Shown here piece by piece: positions 22,485 through 33,829 of a stretch of DNA of 64,000 nucleotides. The notes beneath the pieces are model-generated. The model was given only the letters and a program-made list of their open reading frames with translations. It was not told the origin of the DNA and searched no databases. Source of the DNA: Dendrobium chrysotoxum (lineage: Eukaryota > Streptophyta > Magnoliopsida > Asparagales > Orchidaceae). The number at the start of each line of letters is the position of its first letter. Position 1 is the first letter of the stretch. The stretch lies in the NCBI GenBank assembly GCA_019925795.1, contig CM034307.1, positions 37,349,201 to 37,413,200 on the forward strand. The letters are read 5' to 3'. Both the position numbers and the translations under genes were made by a program.

Positions 22485-23009
22485 TTGTCCCGTACGATCG
22501 CGACATCGTCCAGAACGATAGGTGCAATTATTACGACCTGGACGACTGGTCAAAAAGGCGGTCCGATCGTCCGGGATGATCAGAGATCATCCAGGATGAT
22601 TAGACACAGACGATCATCCCGAGGAGTTAGGCTGGACGACCGTTGACAAAAAGTATCATCCAGGACGATTAGGTAGATCGTCCCGGACGATGTGCAATAA
22701 GTGTGACAGACGGGCCAAATTCCAATCGTCTAGCGGCTGACACGTGGATCGTCCAGGATGATGAGGTGGATCATCCAGGATGATGGACAATAATTGGTGC
22801 AATGTCAGCCATTTGATCACATCAGGAAGATATGGATCATATCGTCCAGGATGATGTAAGTATCGTCCAGGACGATCTCCAATAATTAGAGTTTCTCAGC
22901 AGGATAATCAAAGTGGGGGACGATTCTGAATTGATCATCCAGGATGATGTTTGGATCATCCAGGACGAAGATGATCGTCCAGGACGATCTGTGGATTGTC
23001 TAGGACGAT
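22485..23009 (-). promoter_or_regulatory. Internal palindrome-doublet array upstream of ORF-X
   Basis: The same ATCGTCC-N-GGACGAT doublets as in the LTR U3. Centre pairs are 22492/22513, 22573/22593, 22662/22684, 22755/22777, 22848/22869, 22941/22962 and 22981/23002, so spacing is 20-22 bp, mostly 21. Doublets starting 22662, 22755, 22848 and 22941 are exactly 93 bp apart. The matching array in element B is at 52966-53360. Likely an internal promoter/enhancer for ORF-X. Confidence 0.85.
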
Positions 23010-23479
23010 GTGAAGAAAACATAAAAAGATGGAGGATGGAGATGACAGATCAGGATCCCACAAACACAACCAGTAAGATGAAAAAACCAAAACAAAAATG
23101 AAGAAACCTCGAAATGAGAACACAGAAAAAGCAACATTTTTTTTGACCAGTCTGCTCTAGTAAGACAGAAATTTTTCTCGATTTTAGAGTTAAAAACCAA
23201 AAAGGAGATGATTGACAGTGCTGAAAATCAGAAAAAGTTGGAAAAATTGACTTTCGTAACTCCCACCTCGGGCACCTTATCGATGCAAATCTCTTTTAAA
23301 ATAAAAATCTAATTCAGAAGAAAAGAAATTAGATTCGAAAAGAGATCCTTTCAAGCCTCATTCCAGAAAAATATCTGATATAATAGTGTTACAAAGTAAT
23401 AATTCAGAAATCAGGATTTTCAAACACAAGCATTTGAAAGTATTAAGTGGCGCACGGATTTTTCTAAGACCTTTAACAA

Positions 23480-23680
23480 TCTGAAAGGAAAGAAAGCTTG
23501 GTTGGGCTCATTTTGTGCCTCTTTTTCAATTTATTTGGCGCTTTGCACATCTTTTTATTTTTGATACACTTTGTGTATCTTTTAGTTGGCGACATTTCGC
23601 ATCTTTTCAGCTTTGGGCTCATTTTGTGCCTCTTTTTCAATTGATTTGGCACACTGCGCATCTTTTGTAAGCTTTCCTCT
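23480..23680 (-). repeat. Copia 3' UTR minisatellite
   Basis: Tandem degenerate units of about 25-50 bp on the minus strand, such as GATGCGCAAAGTGCGCCAA-like and GAGGCACAAAATGAGCCC, several able to fold as small hairpins. The same array stands in element B at 52300-52490 after RNase H, so it is a fixed family feature. The 62-codon frame across it is a chance product of the repeat. Confidence 0.75.
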
Positions 23681-24322
23681 TTTCATAATTGTTAAAGAGT
23701 CTCAGCTGTGAAATTATCTTTTAGACATAGGAGACACTCTTCACAATAAGGAAGAGTAATTCATAAAATAAAAACTATACGTCATATGATAAGTGCAATC
23801 ACTTGATTTAGAAAATCAAAATAATGACTCAAGACTTTGAAAACACTATTGATATGAGGTAGATTACTGTAGGAAGATAAAATAAATCTCTATTTCAAAA
23901 ACTAAAATTTTAATTTTGAAGAGGATATTTATCCAAAAGAAATAATACACCAGCAAAGGAGTTAGAGGAAGAGAAATAATCATCAATGTTTCATCCCTTT
24001 AACAGATCCAGTGGAATCAATCACTGCTTACCAGCTTCCAAATAAAAACCAGGTAAAACTTCCAGTCAGAAATTCAGATTATCAGAAGTAGTGAGCAGTG
24101 ATCAGACTTTGAAAAGTATAAAACAGTAAGTGCAAGATATGAATCAGTGAATAAAACAGGTAGAAAACCACATCAAAGTAAATACTCAAACCAAACAAAC
24201 AACAGGGCTAACACAGAAATCAGCAGAAGAAATAAAACCAACTGAAAGAAAATAATAAAAAAAACTAACTAACAGAAAATAGAATAACAATCAGAACAAT
24301 TAGAAATCAGCAGTCATCAGAA
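23681..24322 (-). other. Non-coding stretch after RNase H (copia A)
   Basis: A- and C/A-rich sequence between the end of pol and the minisatellite. It corresponds to 51668-52300 in element B. No gene seen. 23010-23480 is likewise non-coding. Confidence 0.6.
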
Positions 24323-24900
24323 TCAGGTATTTATATCAATCACTCCTAATCTAGTTCTCAAAATGCTGAATGAGTCAAAGGCCAGTGGTTTAGTGAATAT
24401 GTCAGCCAGCTGATTTTCAGTTGCTACATGATGTAGCTCAATGTCCCCTTTTGTAACATGGTCCCTATTGAAGTGATGCCTTATGTCAATGTGTTTGGTC
24501 CTAGAATGTTGGATTGGATTCTTAGAGATGCAGATGGCACTAGTATTATCACACAGAACAGAAATTGTGCCAACATGTAAACCTAAGTCCAAAACTTGTT
24601 GCTTTAACCAAAGAACTTGGGCCACACAACTTCCTAAGGCAATATACTCAACTTCAGCAGTGGAAAGTGCAACTGAGTTCTGCTTTCTATTGGACCAGGA
24701 GACTAACGACTATCCTATGAATTGACAAGTTCCAGAAGTACTCTTTCTATCCACCCGCAAAGTCAGAATCAGAATATCCAATGATCTCAAAAGAGGTGCT
24801 GTGCCTAGGGTACCAGATTCCTAGGTTTGGGGTCCCTAAAATATATCTAAGAATTCTCTTAACAGCAGTCAAGTGGGACTCTTTAGGATCAGCCTGAAAC
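24323..24900 (-). pseudogene. Copia A RNase H domain
   Basis: C-terminal end of pol. It degrades the RNA strand during reverse transcription. Visible: ILRYILGTPNLGIWY, a GYSDSDFAGG block (normally YSDADWAG), an EAEYIALGS-type segment on the other side of a break near 24720, then the CDNTSAICISKNPIQHSRTKHI motif that follows the last catalytic aspartate, and LADIFTKPL near the end. The stop is at 24323. A stop/frameshift region at about 24626-24746 separates the two halves. Confidence 0.85.
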
Positions 24901-25740
24901 CTAGCACAAAGATAGACACTAAACATGATATCAGGTCGGCTAGTAGTCAGGTAAAGCAGTGATCCTATTATTCCTCTATACTTCTTTTGATCAACAAATT
25001 TTTCACTTGAATCCTTATCTAACGGAACAGAGGAGCTCATGGGAGTATTGATTGGCTTGGCTTTGTCCATTTCATATTTCTTCAAAATGTCCTTAGTGTA
25101 TTTAGATTGATTGAGAAAGGTTCCATCATCCGTTTGCCTTATGCTAAACCCCAAAAAGTAGGACAATTCTCCCAACATACTCATCTCAAACTCCTTACTC
25201 ATTATTTTAGAAAACTCATCACATAAATATTTATCAGAAGATCTAAAAATTATTTCATCAACATAGATCTGGACAATGAGTAAGTCATCCCCTATTCTCC
25301 TCAGAAAAAGGGTGGTGTCTACTCTCTCCTTTATAAACTCTCTTTTCTATTAAGAATGTGCTAAGCCTCGCATACCAAGCTCTGGGTGCCTGTTTCAATC
25401 CATATAAGGCCTTTTTTAATTTATAGACATGATTTGGATATTGGGAACTCTCAAAATCTGGGGGTTATTCTACAAAAACATCCTCTTTTATTACCCCATT
25501 TAAAAAGGCACTCTTGACATCCATTTGAAATAGCTTAAATCCCTTATAACAGGTAAAGGCTATTAGCACTCTAATGGCTTCCAATCTAGCTACAGGGATA
25601 AAAGTCTCCTCAAAATCAATCCCTTCTATCTGATTATACCCCTTAGCCACCAATCTTGCCTTATTCCTAACCACTACACCATAATCATTCATCTTATTCT
25701 TAAAGACCCACTTGGTTCCCACAATACTTTGATTTCTAGG
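24901..25740 (-). pseudogene. Copia A reverse transcriptase
   Basis: Copia-type RT, synthesising cDNA from the element RNA. The N-terminal part (25722-25465) has the fingers motif ARLVAKGYNQIEGIDF and the first catalytic aspartate in FQMDVKSAFLNG. Near 25262 the active site reads YVDE instead of YVDD, losing one catalytic aspartate. The C-terminal part (25202 down) has LGELSYFLGFSIRQ and KYTKDILKKYEM. The frame is broken between 25465 and 25202. Inactive as it stands. Confidence 0.88.
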
Positions 25741-25755
25741 TCTTTCTACTAACTC

Positions 25756-27030
25756 TCAAACATCATTCCTTATAAATTGATTCAATTCTTCCTGCATAGC
25801 TAAGATCCAAAACTCATCCAAAAGGGCTTGATTGATGTTGGTGGGTTCAGTCATTGAGATAAAGGAAGAATGGTTTACTTCCTTCCTAAGTCCATGCCTA
25901 GTCCTAACACCTTCAGAAGGGTCTCCTAAGATCAGTTCTTTAGGATGACTCGAAGAATATCTCCAATCTCTAGGCAGTGTGGTTTGAGGTTCTGCCCTCT
26001 CCTCCAGATTTGCATTTCCAACCCCTTGGGTAATTTCCTCTACCTCTTCTTCTTCCTCAATTCTATTCACCTTAGGATCATATTCATCAAACACCACATG
26101 GGTTGTCTCTTCCACCACCAAAGTCCTTTTATTGAACACCCTAAAGGATTTCCCCACACTAGAATAGCCTAAGAACACTCCTTCATCAGATTTGGGGTCA
26201 AACTTTCCTAAGGGTGATTTCCCGTTATTCAGAATGAAAACCATACAGCCAAAGACATGGAGGTGGGACAGGTTTGGAGTTCTACCCTTAATGATCTCAT
26301 AAGGTGTCTTGTTCAGTTTTGATCTCACATTCACCCTATTCAGCACATAGGCAGTGTTCACTGCTTCAACCCAAAAGTATTTTGAAAGTGAATACTCAAT
26401 AAAGCATGGCTCTAGTGGCTTCCACTAAGGTCCTGTTCTTCCTTTCAGCTACCCCGTTCTGCTAGGGGGTCCTAAAAGCTGAAAAATTGTGACTAATCCC
26501 TTACTCTTCACAAAAACTTCCAATTTTCACATTCTCAAACTCTCCACCATGATCACTATGAATAGTCAGGATCTCACAACCTAACTTCCTCTGAACCCAA
26601 GTGGAGAAGGACTTAACTCATCAAATGACTCAGATTTGTGTGATAGAAATTTAATCCAAGTGAACCTCAAGTAGTCATCTACAATCACAAATCTATAAAC
26701 TTTCCCCCCTAAGCTGGCAGTGCTAATGGGTCCAAAGAAGTCCATGTGAAGGACTTCTAAAGGTCTAGAGGTGCTAATGTCCTTAACAGAGTGAAAGGAG
26801 GACTGGACTTGCTTCCCTAACTGACAGGCATCACACAGGTGATCCTTAGTGAACTTAAGCTTGGGCACACCTCTAACTAAGTCTTTTTGGGTGACTCTCC
26901 TAAGGGTTTTCATACTGGCATGACACAATCTCCTATGCCACAACCAAGACTCATCAGCAGCAGTTTGTAAGCAAATTGAATTTTTAGATTTAATGCAACT
27001 TACATCCAGCTTGTAGACGTTGTTGATCAT
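25756..27030 (-). pseudogene. Copia A GAG-pre-integrase and integrase
   Basis: Integrase inserts the cDNA. Visible in order: the GAG-pre-integrase HHCC zinc finger (WHRRLCHAS..., then CDACQLGKQ), the first catalytic aspartate in LHMDFFGP, SLGGKVYRFVIVDD, the second aspartate in IHSDHGGEFEN (about 26560), and the glutamate helix QNGVAERKNRTLVEA (about 26440). This is followed by the C-terminal HVFGCMVFILN and GVFLGYSS blocks (26361-25756). A frameshift near 26620, stops near 26510 and 26470 and another break near 26400 inactivate it. Confidence 0.88.
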
Positions 27031-27036
27031 TTGCCC

Positions 27037-27345
27037 CTACAAAACAACTTTATCATTTAAGCTTATAATGCAGCCAGTGGGCAGAAATTTGAAGCTGTAT
27101 CCCTTATCACAAAGTTGACTAATGCTCAGCAAGTTGTGTTTCAGTCCATCTACAAGCAAAATATTATCAATCATAAAATTTTTTGAATCACCAATTATAC
27201 CTGAGCCTACCACCCTCCTGGTGGTGTTATCTCCAAGTGTAACCTTGCCTCCAGCTCTGGCCTCCAGTGAAATGAACTGATTTGCATCTCCAGTCATGTA
27301 TCTAGAATAGCCGTTGTCCAGATACCACTTGCTCTCATGATATTT
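27037..27345 (-). pseudogene. Copia A protease
   Basis: Aspartic protease that cleaves the polyprotein. The usual WYLDSGCSRHMTGD pattern appears as WYLDNGYSRYMTGD, so the catalytic D-S/T-G triad is D-N-G. The LEARAGGKVTLGDN and LLSISQLCDKGY motifs downstream are well kept. The open frame ends in a stop at 27037 just before the integrase part. Confidence 0.85.
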
Positions 27346-27371
27346 TGTGTGAGAGCACTCCTACAAAAATA

Positions 27372-28130
27372 TCAAACGTCAGTCTTAGGAACCCAAACAG
27401 GTTTGGGTTCCTTCTTATGAAAAGAAGAATGCAATGCATGTGTGCTGTGCTGTGAAACAGGCAGTTTGGGCCTCGACACCCAATGTGTACTATGGTGAAC
27501 CATGCAAGTGTAGGAAATGTGTCCTAACATGCCACATGAATAACATCTAACACCAGGAAAAGGGTTTACTAATCTACGTGAGTGATAGTGCCTCTTCCTA
27601 GGTTTATACGAAACATGCTTTGATGATTTTAAATCTGAATCTACAAAAGGTGGAGGTGCATAAAATTGTGCAAAAGTAGGAGGTGTTTGGTTTTTCTCAA
27701 AAGCACTGATTTTCACTTTCAAAAATTCATTTTCTTTATTTAAACTTGTAATTTCAAATTTTAAAGCACCATTGCTACTTTCTACTTCACATGCCATGGT
27801 ATCTAATTCTTTAAAAGCTCTCTCCAAATCAACATGAGTGGTTTTTAATGAATCATGCACAGTAACTAAATCAGAATATTTTTTATTCACTTCATCAAAA
27901 TCATCAAGTAAAGACATGTGATTGTTATCAACAGTGGAATGATCATTAATCAAAATATCATGCTCTTTTTGCAAAGTCAAATAATCCAGTTTCAAGTTAG
28001 CATGGGTTTTCTTAAGCTTCCTATACGATGCATGAATTTTTTTAGATACTTCAAGTAATTGATCGTAAGTAAGCTCACATACCTCCTCCTGGTTTAACTG
28101 ACCAGGTTGATCATCAGCCATCAGACACAA
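27372..28130 (-). pseudogene. Copia A gag C-terminal part: coiled coil and CCHC knuckle
   Basis: A 252-codon open frame. Residues about 15-150 form a long Leu/Lys/Glu coiled coil. At about residues 190-215 stands a complete CCHC zinc knuckle, CYSCGMLGHISYTC, which binds RNA. The end (PVWVPKTDV) runs into the protease region. Coiled coil plus late knuckle matches the gag-PR junction of SIRE-like elements. No start codon is needed, because it is part of the gag-pol polyprotein. Confidence 0.82.
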
Positions 28131-29183
28131 ATTTATTTCCTCCTCTTCAGCTTCAGTCTCAGAGGAGTCGGATGCAGAGTCTGCCCAGAACGCCTTCTAA
28201 ATCCGCTTCTTGTCCTTTCTGAACTTGTGTTTCTCCTCACCCTTCTCCTTACTTGGATGAGTTTTAAGTGTAGGACAATCAGCCTTAATGTGTCCAGGCT
28301 TCCTACATTCAAAATAGATAGTATCAGATGAACCCTTAAAAGTTTTGTTAGACTTACCCTTGTTCCACTTCTAAAAGTTTTTGTGTTTCTTCCTTAGAAA
28401 GCTTTTGAATTGCCTTGTTATCAAGGCCATGTCATCGCTATCAGACCCGAAAGAGCAAGAATCACTATCGTTGGCCTTCAGTGCCACTGTTTTCTCCTTC
28501 TTCCTCTCACCTGCATCAAGTTGTCTTTGGTTCACCCCTTACTCGTAAGCAATGAGTGATCTAAGTAAGCTATTAATAGAGTAAGTATTTAAATCTTTAG
28601 ATTCAGTGATAGCAGTTATCTTAGCATCTTATGAAGAAGGCAAACATCTAAGTATTTTTTTCACTCGTTCGTAGTTTGTAAGTTATCTACCTAAGGCATG
28701 CAAAGAAGTGACGATTTGAGTGAATCTTGTATACATTTCAGAAATGGTTTCAGTAAGTTTCATGCAAAATAGTTCATAGTCATGCAGCAAAATATTTAAT
28801 CTAGAATGTTTGACTTCAGTTGTACCTTCATACGTGATACACAATCTATCCCAGATTTCCTTACTAGTTATACACGTAGAGACATTGATGTAATCCTCAG
28901 ATTTTAAAGCACAGAAAAAACAATTCAAACATTTGGCATTTAATTGTGCTAAATCACGATCTTCAAACGTCCAATCAGCAAAGGGCAATTCAGTTTTCAC
29001 ATTGTTAATCAATCTAAACGGTGGTTCGTATCCATCCTTAACTAGCATCCACATGCGATAATCAATTGATTGTAAAAAAGTGGACATGCGAGTTTTCCAA
29101 AAGTCAAAAGGAATATTATCAAATAATGGCGGTCGTGTGATTGAATAACCTTCGCCAGTATTACGATTACCAAAGTTAGCCAT
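28131..29183 (-). pseudogene. Copia A gag N-terminal part (UBN2 type)
   Basis: Start codon at 29183, only 43 nt after the primer site. The first 166 codons show the UBN2/gag pattern of copia elements: RPPLFD..PFDFWKTRM, LNAKCLNCFFCALK, KEIWDRL..TYEGT and HDYELFCMK..ETISEMYTRFT. Past a stop and frame changes (28680-28400) comes a first knuckle, YFECRKPGHIKADCP, whose leading Cys is lost (Tyr), then an acidic Ser-rich tail. This forms the virus-like particle shell. Confidence 0.87.
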
Positions 29184-29225
29184 GGATCAAATTCAAAAGT
29201 TTTTAAACTTAAATTTTGAATCCCT

Positions 29226-29236
29226 CTCTGATACCA
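29226..29236 (-). other. Primer binding site of copia A
   Basis: TGGTATCAGAG on the minus strand, two bases after the 5' LTR. It is the standard plant copia site complementary to initiator tRNA-Met. Confidence 0.92.
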
Positions 29237-29238
29237 CT

Positions 29239-30857
29239 TGAAAGTTTGATAGGGATGTTAAGCCCTGATGAACTAGTCCCGAGGCTAACCAAGGCGGGGG
29301 TGAATTGGTTATTTAAAAATTTGACAGCAATAATGAAAATCTTTTTATAACTTACAGCAAAAACGAATAATATAATCAAACGAAAAGATCGAACACAATT
29401 TCACCCAAGAAGTTAATCACATAAACATAAAAGTGTAGAAGGTAATCAGAATGAACACACCGGATTTTATAGTGGTTTGGTCAACTTGACCTACGTCCAC
29501 TCCCCGGAGCCTCCCCTCCTGGTATTGCACTAAACCAAAGTGTCTCTCCTTTTGCTCCCACAGCAAGACGGAGAAGCCTGTACAAAAATCTCCTTTCCAC
29601 CACATGGTGAGGTAGAGAACCCAACATCCTTTTGCTTCCTCCTGAAGCAGGCAGAGAACCTCGGATCTTCTTGCCGACGATCCTCTCCCAATGAACACCG
29701 ACACGACGAAAGACGACGAGCGGAGAAGAAGACTCTGATCCTTTCTTGGAGTAACCTTCGTGAACCCCTCACGAACTCCCCCTCACAAGATCCTCTCTCT
29801 CTCTCCCAAACTCTCTCTCTCTAGGGTTTCTCTGGAAAGGAAAGTGGCAAAAGATTTTTCTTGTTGAAAGAAAAATATCTTTTATAGGAGGGCTTAAAAT
29901 TTGCCCTAAATCTCAACTAGTCGGCCAAGATCGTCCAGGACGATCGATAGATCATCCTGTACGATCAATTCAAAATCAGCTGCATCAGCCTGGACAATCT
30001 GACTCTTCTGCACGATCAGTAGAAAAAAACTGTTCATATCGTCCCGTACGATCCTGCGATCATCTGGGACGATTAGTGTAAATCTAGGAATATCGTCCAG
30101 AAGATAGCTCGGGTCATCAAGCGAAAATTGTGTTGGATGACCAAAAAATGACTTGATCGACCAGGACGATAAGGAGATCGTCATGTACGATTAGTTCAAA
30201 AAGTGCCCAAATCATCTTGTACACAGTTTGGGTCGTACAGCTGAAATGTACTAGACGATCATGATCGTCCGGGATGATCCTGCGATCGTCCAAGACGATA
30301 TGATCATATCAATAAAATATAAATTACTTTCCTTAATTACCGGATTAATTTAGGCATGATTGTACTGGATCATCCGGGATGATACACGTATCATCCTGGA
30401 CGATCAGACCAAATATCTTAAAATAAAAACTTGCCTAACTTGATCTGGCGGCTGAGAATTTCTGATTTGAGCATATCATCCCGTACGATCCAAAGATGGT
30501 CCAGGACGATCTGCTTAATCAGACCCTCTTAACTTGGTCGCCCTAATTAGGGTTTCTATTTTTACTTGATCATCCAGGACGATGTGACTATCGTCCAGGA
30601 CGATCTGAACAAAAATTTGAACAGAAACTCTAATTCACTCAAGCTCTCCCCTTGAGTGTGTGTGTGCAAGGTTACTTAGCTAGGGAATTAGTTACATTAC
30701 AATTAACTCAAGAAAAAGAAAAATAGTACACTTAGACACACTTGGACCCGATCTTGAGTTGGCTTGAGTTGCTCGTGATCTTTTGTGCCTGAAATAGGTT
30801 AGCCAAGCAAAACACAATAGGGATATGTTTGTCATCATCAAAACCAGATTTGCAACA
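29239..30857 (-). repeat. 5' LTR of copia A (1619 bp)
   Basis: Minus strand: TGTTGCAAATC at 30857 to CTTTCA at 29239. It carries the same dyad array (about 29935-30605, with more C to T changes than the 3' copy) and TATA at 29886-29879. Between TATA and gag lies a leader of about 670 nt holding an open frame (29704-29417, with a LLQEEAKG repeat) of unknown relevance. Confidence 0.92.
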
Positions 30858-30862
30858 CCCTG
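30858..30862. repeat. Target duplication of copia A (right)
   Basis: CCCTG, matching 19392-19396. Element G sequence resumes here. Confidence 0.9.
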
Positions 30863-31570
30863 GCTCCTTATTCTGGGATGCAAGGACTCCACCCCTATTG
30901 TTATTAGAGTTTCCACTCCTCAAGCTCCTCCATCACTTATCAAGGTGGATGTCTCTCAGCCTACTATGGGTTCCACCCTTATGACTACTAACCCCGGGAT
31001 AGTTGGAGAGGAGGGGATTATTCCAGACACAGATGAAGAGATATTAGATCAGTTAGTTACAGAGCCAGTCACTAAAGAAGACCTCAAGATCTAGGATATC
31101 CTTTCCAAGTTAAATGAAAAGGAGTTTGATGAGATGATGTATTATAAAGGGTGCTTACCAATAGACTATGAATCAATTGATGGTAGATCAGTCCATGAGG
31201 TAGCCCAGGAGATCTGATATATCCTCAAGAAGAAGGAAGCTATAGAAGCTTTCAACCCAAATTCAGATGATCTTCTGATGGATGAAGATACTACCAATAA
31301 TATATGTATTGTTGAGACCCGAGTATTGGTTAGATATGATGAACCTAGCAAGCACTGAACTGGTAAAGAAGAAGATTTAGCTGCAGTCAACTTCGATTCA
31401 GATGACTCACTCAAATTGAGAGAGAAAGACAAGTACATCAGAAGTCTTGAAAGAAAAGTCAAGGAGATGATGCTAAGGGTAGAACAAATGTAGAGCCAAC
31501 TTATTAAGGCACAACAATTTCAACTCGAACAGTCATAGCCTATAGTACATATAGTGGGTGAAAAAAAAGA
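30863..31570 (+). pseudogene. Ogre ORF1 of G, 3' part
   Basis: Continuation of ORF1 after the copia A insertion. It aligns with the minus-strand frame at 57476-57721: shared LPID, a V.QEI.YILKK segment and an acidic DD..DED run. A Lys/Glu-rich coiled-coil-like stretch follows (KYIRSLERKVKEMM), and PIVH near 31540 matches 57260-57290. At least five stops are present. Function unknown. Confidence 0.65.
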
Positions 31571-31639
31571 AAGAGGTTAGATTAAAGTCCTAGGTTTCCA
31601 GAATCTACACCAGTAGTTCCTCCAGTATCATTAGTGATT

Positions 31640-33440
31640 TCTACTATCTCTCTTACACTAGCTAACAAGGATATAAGACAGGTGATTGAGAACCAATTAA
31701 GCAAGGCCCTAGCCCATTCTCAAGGGACCACATCAATTTCGAAGGGTAGGCCCTATCCCAAGAATCTGATCTTATTCGAAGGGCTTCGTGCCACCTTCTT
31801 TTAAAGTCTTCAGTGGTCTTAGAAACCTAAGATAGCATCTGGCCCATTTTTTAGTAAGCTGTTGTAACGCAGGAGGGTCAGATGCTCCACTTTGTGCCAA
31901 TTTATTAGTAGTCTTTCCAAGATTTCTTTTGAATGGTATGCTGATCTACCCAACAGTTCAATGAGAACCTTTACTAAGCTGGAGAGTCTATTCTTAAAGA
32001 AAATCTCTGGAGCTCAGTAGCGTAGAACCATGGGTGATCTGGTCATTAAAAATAAAAATTGGGAGAGTATTTGGTTAAATAAATCTTGAGGCTATAAAAC
32101 CTCTCGATGAAGTTCGAACCCCAACTGTAGGTGCAATATGGTGTAGATTCTTTTAAACAACATCCATGAGCCTATTGCTTTTATGCTAAAGGGGTTCACA
32201 ATCAAAACTTTTGAAAAACTTCTCAACAAATCAAATAACCTACACGAAGAGGCTTCTCGGATGTCATCTTAAAGGATTCATTTGATGAGAAGAAGGCCAA
32301 TAAATCGTTGAAGTTTTTTTAGAAAAGAGCAGCTAGAGTTTTTGCAATGGACAAAGGGAAGAAATCAGTCAGTGCTTAACTAAGTGGTCCTCCACCTCAA
32401 CCAATTTAAAAGCAGCAACCATTCCTAGTAACCCCTCAGTCTACTAGGGAGCCTTACCCGATTTCTTTTAAAGAGAGTTTGACACATCCTTATCCATTTA
32501 AAAGGGAATCGATAAGGAAAATCTTCAAGAGTCTTTTAAAGAAATAAGACTTCCAATTGCTGGAAGCCAAGAAGCCAGAAGAGGCAAATAAAAGAGTTGA
32601 CCCCAATTTTTGCTCCTATCACTGAATATTGGGCCACACAATCAAAGACTATATATTCTTTAAGGACTGGCTCAAAAAGAACTTCCGACAGGGCAACATC
32701 ATAATTCCAAAGGAGTACCGAGAACATTTAGACCAAAGGTCAGTGAAATCAATCTTAAGTAAAAATTCTATCATTTTTTGTCCATTAAAGATGGTTTGGA
32801 TATTGTTTTATCCTGGGTATTTAGAAAGTTGATTAATAAGTCTTTTTATCTTTTTCAATAGCTGACGATGAGAGCTCAGGGCCTGAACTGGGAGGTTGAC
32901 CTAGAGGCTTCGTTGGAGGATGTTGAGATAGTTTCCTCTCTAATAGTTGTAGAAACTATTATAATCAATAAAAAGGAAAAGAGAGATATTTTTTTAGAGA
33001 GGAAATATATTAATGAGAGATTTATCCAAGCGATGGATGGTGGTATAAAACCCCTATCTCCACAGATGTTATTTAACTTTTACTTTGTCCCATCAAAGGC
33101 AAAGGGTCAAAAATCAATAAAACGATCCTTGTACAAATGCCTTGATAATTAATGTTGAAAATGTGGTTAAAAATGATATTTCCAGTGAATTTAACCAAAA
33201 TTTGGCTAAGATCATTCTAGATTCTCAAAAACTCAGCGTTCCAAATTTGACCCATCAAGGGGGAAATGGATTTGATATTTTATCAGATGGTGACACCCCA
33301 AAAATTAACTTTCAAGGGAGTCCCGTCATGATAATTTTTTTAGATTCGGACTCCCCCTCAAAAAAAGACATTCAATCACCTACGGAGAGTGTAAACCCCA
33401 CTACAGCTTATCCTCCCAAGGAAATTGTGAAAGTATAACT
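31640..33440 (+). pseudogene. Ogre gag of G, decayed
   Basis: Position between ORF1 and protease, and fragments such as SFEWYADLP and TFTKLESLFLKK, fit the Tat/Ogre gag core. Near 32600-32690 FCSYH.ILGHTIKDYIFFKDWL resembles the degenerate zinc-knuckle region of Tat gags. A 98-codon open tail, 33142-33438, contains Ser/Pro/Asp-rich sequence. There are many stops and shifts, so boundaries are approximate. Confidence 0.6.
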
Positions 33441-33829
33441 ACGTTGTGGTAAGGTATACCCCCTAGGCTTCCCCTTTAGGAGAAAGGTAAACAAGTTTTT
33501 TTCCATGATATTATTTAAGTCCCTTCTCAATATTTAAATCCCCCTTCCAATCCACTGGGTCTCAGTCTTAATATTCCCATGGTCGAATATAATGTCTTAG
33601 CTCATCTTAGAAAGTTCCCTACTAAGTTGAGCATTTAGGATGCTCTAATCCTCTAAGAGTATATGAGAGAATCTTTAATCAAAGCACTTTTTGACCTAGA
33701 GATTTTCTTAGCTTAGTTAGCTTCGACTTCCCAAGATGAAGCTTTATACTTCAAGAAAATCCTAGGAGTAATCTTCTCTGATGAAGATTTACTTCTGGGT
33801 ACTATCGATCATAATCGCCCACTTTATAG

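Larger units (their letters stand above)
19397..30857 (-). mobile_element. Copia A, SIRE-like Ty1/copia element with extra ORF
   Basis: Near-complete copia retrotransposon of 11.46 kb, read on the minus strand: 5' LTR 30857-29239, initiator tRNA-Met-type primer site, gag, PR, INT, RT, RH, a 2-kb non-coding stretch, ORF-X, polypurine tract, 3' LTR 21017-19397, TSD CCCTG. The order INT before RT is diagnostic of Ty1/copia. Gag, GAG-pre-INT and integrase motifs resemble the SIRE/Maximus lineage, which also carries an extra ORF after pol. In one 130-bp sample the LTRs differ at about 11 sites, so it is younger than its host G. All genes carry some stops or frameshifts. Confidence 0.93.

Noticed and set aside
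29226..29236. A tRNA gene at the primer binding sites
   Set aside because: Only 11-19 nt complementary to a tRNA end are present here and at 17537. No cloverleaf can be formed.
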